From contig CAKQDG010000009.1 in assembly GCA_934219025.1 (NCBI GenBank), positions 1 to 45,874 on the forward strand: a stretch of 45,874 bases of DNA, in the 5' to 3' direction. A program made the translations under genes and the position numbers. The notes under the pieces are model-generated. The model was not told where the DNA came from and did not search any database. It saw nothing but the letters and a program-made list of their open reading frames with translations. This document shows positions 44,569 through 45,874 of the stretch, in pieces. The stretch is from an uncultured Prevotella sp. (GTDB lineage Bacteria > Bacteroidota > Bacteroidia > Bacteroidales > Bacteroidaceae). Position 1 is the first letter of the stretch; each line of letters starts with the position of its first letter.

Positions 44569-45534
44569 TTATTTTTTATCTGCGTATTCATTTTTGTGAG
44601 ATTTGTCAGATGTCTCGTATGCTTTGACTATTTTTGTAACGAGCTTGTGTCTTACAATATCTGTTTGTGTGAGATTAACGATAGATATTCCCTCTATGTC
44701 TTTCAGTATGTTCAAAGCTTCCCTAAGTCCGCTTTTCGTTCCTTTGGGGAGGTCTATTTGTGTCATGTCTCCGGTGATTATCATTTTAGTGTTCCAGCCC
44801 ATTCTTGTCAGGAACATCCGCAACTGTGCAGAGGTTGTATTTTGTGCTTCGTCCAGAATCACCACGGCATCACTAAGCGTTCTTCCTCTCATAAAGGCAA
44901 GTGGGGCTATCTGTATCACGTTTTTTTCCATTAGCTCTTGCAGCTTTACAGCTGGAATCATGTCTTCCAATGCATCGTAAAGCGGTTGGAGATACGGGTC
45001 GATTTTTTCTTTCATGTCTCCAGGCAGAAAACCTAACTTTTCTCCAGCTTCTACTGCCGGACGGCTAAGTATGATTTTTTTTATCTCTTTGTCTTTCAGA
45101 GCTTTGACGGCAAGAGCGATACTGAGATATGTTTTTCCAGTTCCTGCAGGTCCAACGGCAAAAACCATATCGTTTTGTTCGTATGCGTCAATGAGCCGTT
45201 GCTGGTTTTCGCTGCGGCTTTTTATGGGTTTCCCTGATATGTTGTATACGATCACCCCTTTTGCGTTTTCTTGACTTGTTGTCTTTCCCTTGACAATTTC
45301 TACAAGGTCCTTGTCTGTTATGGAGTTGAATTTCAGAATGTGCTTTCTGAGTCGCTCTGCAGCTTCTTCAAAAGAGCACATCTGTGTTTCGTCGCCTAAT
45401 ACTCTTATTACGTTGTCGCGGGCAAGAATCCTAAGCTTTGGATACAAAGAACGTAAAATCTGTAGGTTCGTATTGCCGGTGCCATAGAATGTTACCGGGT
45501 CAATGTCTTCTAATACAATATGCTTCTCAATCAA
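44569..45534 (-). CDS. phoH: PhoH-family ATPase
   Basis: PhoH-like proteins are P-loop ATPases of the helicase superfamily 1 fold, implicated in RNA metabolism. This one has Walker A VGPAGTGKT (about 127-135), the SRPAVEAGEKLGFLPGD block and Walker B VILDEAQNTT, with TGDMTQIDLP, all diagnostic. The N-terminal 100 residues form the usual PhoH extension. The frame is open further upstream to 45594, but that stretch contains the promoter -7 element, so I start at TTG 45534 (IEKHIVLEDIDPVTF follows), giving 321 residues; there is no ATG in this part. ybeY and tRNA-processing genes that often accompany phoH are not in the window. Confidence 0.9.
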   Translation of the reverse strand: MIEKHIVLEDIDPVTFYGTGNTNLQILRSLYPKLRILARDNVIRVLGDETQMCSFEEAAERLRKHILKFNSITDKDLVEIVKGKTTSQENAKGVIVYNISGKPIKSRSENQQRLIDAYEQNDMVFAVGPAGTGKTYLSIALAVKALKDKEIKKIILSRPAVEAGEKLGFLPGDMKEKIDPYLQPLYDALEDMIPAVKLQELMEKNVIQIAPLAFMRGRTLSDAVVILDEAQNTTSAQLRMFLTRMGWNTKMIITGDMTQIDLPKGTKSGLREALNILKDIEGISIVNLTQTDIVRHKLVTKIVKAYETSDKSHKNEYADKK

Positions 45535-45563
45535 AATATCTTTGTTTTTTTGTTTTGCGTATG

Positions 45564-45594
45564 CAAAGGTAGGAAAAAGTATTGTGTGTTGCAA
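45564..45594 (-). promoter_or_regulatory. Promoter of phoH
   Basis: TACCTTTG (45564-45571, minus) is a full -7 match, and TTGC (45591-45594) is 19 bases upstream. The expected start is around 45557, about 23 bases before the TTG start codon, which rules out translation from 45594. Confidence 0.7.
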
Positions 45595-45623
45595 GAAAAA
45601 TGCATCCTTGTATTGGGAATGAA

Positions 45624-45652
45624 AAAAGACTACTTCAAAAAAGTAGTCTTTT
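45624..45652 (-). terminator. Intrinsic terminator after the first tRNA-Glu
   Basis: AAAAGACTACTT (45624-45635) pairs with AAGTAGTCTTTT (45641-45652). On the minus strand a T tract follows. It separates the tRNA from the phoH promoter. Confidence 0.8.
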
Positions 45653-45655
45653 GGG

Positions 45656-45727
45656 TAGTGGATAGGGGAATCGAACCCCTATGCCAAGATTGAGAATCTT
45701 GTATCCTAACCATTAGATGAATCCACC
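45656..45727 (-). tRNA. tRNA-Glu (anticodon CTC), downstream copy
   Basis: The minus strand folds into a 72-base tRNA. The acceptor GGTGGAT pairs with ATCCACT (one G-T pair), the anticodon stem CAAGA/TCTTG encloses TTCTCAA, and the T arm AGGGG/CCCCT encloses TTCGATT. The anticodon CTC reads Glu GAG. The gene is identical to the copy at 45803-45874, but its 3' flank reads CCC, so CCA is not encoded. Confidence 0.93.
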
Positions 45728-45765
45728 GTTTGTTAGTTGTCAAATTGTAATTGAATTTCTTTCAA

Positions 45766-45792
45766 TAAAAAAGAGCTGTTATTGGCAGCCCT
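45766..45792 (-). terminator. Intrinsic terminator between the two tRNA-Glu genes
   Basis: AGGGCTG and CAGCTCT on the minus strand (45786-45792 and 45772-45778) pair over 7 bp with one G-T pair, followed by six T (45766-45771). It would end transcripts of the upstream tRNA copy, in part or fully. Confidence 0.6.
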
Positions 45793-45802
45793 CAGTTTTT
45801 GG

Positions 45803-45874
45803 TAGTGGATAGGGGAATCGAACCCCTATGCCAAGATTGAGAATCTTGTATCCTAACCATTAGATGAATCCACC
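45803..45874 (-). tRNA. tRNA-Glu (anticodon CTC), upstream copy
   Basis: This is identical over 72 bases to the copy at 45656-45727 and ends exactly at the window edge, so its promoter is outside. Here the 3' flank does read CCA (45800-45802 on the minus strand). Confidence 0.93.

Overview
The window reads as chromosomal DNA of a member of the Bacteroidota, most likely the Prevotellaceae. The evidence is many promoters of the Bacteroidota type (TTTG, about 19 bases, TAnnTTTG), A-rich rather than Shine-Dalgarno leaders before most genes, a short primary sigma factor without region 1.1, a TonB-dependent receptor with a carboxypeptidase-like N-terminal domain, DUF3078 and DUF1573 proteins, and an apgM-like gene standing where thrB is expected. 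Almost everything is core metabolism; the accessory part is confined to the first 1.4 kb and some intergenic repeats.

Layout. 1-1400: a decayed ISL3-type transposase, a truncated WecG/TagA-like glycosyltransferase pseudogene, tRNA-Arg(ACG) with its own promoter and terminator, and an 18-bp tandem repeat. 1412-3790: an orphan TonB-dependent receptor. 3990-9689: a leucine operon (leader, leuA, leuC, leuD, leuB, TPR protein). 9725-11506, minus strand: DUF3078 and DUF1573 secreted or envelope proteins. 12097-17359: OmpA-like lipoprotein, mtgA, a UvrD/PcrA helicase and a serine hydrolase. 17426-18527: ridA and queC. 18636-20012, minus: ugd. 20345-25553: a bifunctional penicillin-binding protein, pyrB, pyrI, glyA. 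25719-27773, minus: buk and ptb. 28448-33600: threonine operon thrA, apgM-like, thrC. 33878-36476: HtrA protease and the primary sigma factor. 36529-38599: small secreted protein, HPr-kinase-like protein, S26-like peptidase and PqqD-like protein. 38732-44424, minus: purC, menG, aroE, purM, prfA, pyrF in tight succession. 44569 to the end, minus: phoH and two identical tRNA-Glu(CTC) genes.

Most notable. (1) The leu operon leader carries what looks like a full ribosome-mediated attenuator: a 27-residue leader peptide with four Leu codons, all the rare CTA, a competing antiterminator segment and an intrinsic terminator. (2) A compact HprK-like kinase / S26-like peptidase / PqqD-like trio follows a small secreted protein and resembles the accessory parts of a peptide-maturation (RiPP) system, but no precursor or core modifying enzyme is visible. 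(3) The thr operon has no GHMP homoserine kinase; an alkaline-phosphatase-superfamily (apgM-like) protein occupies its position. These are readings of the sequence alone; no searches or folding programs were run.
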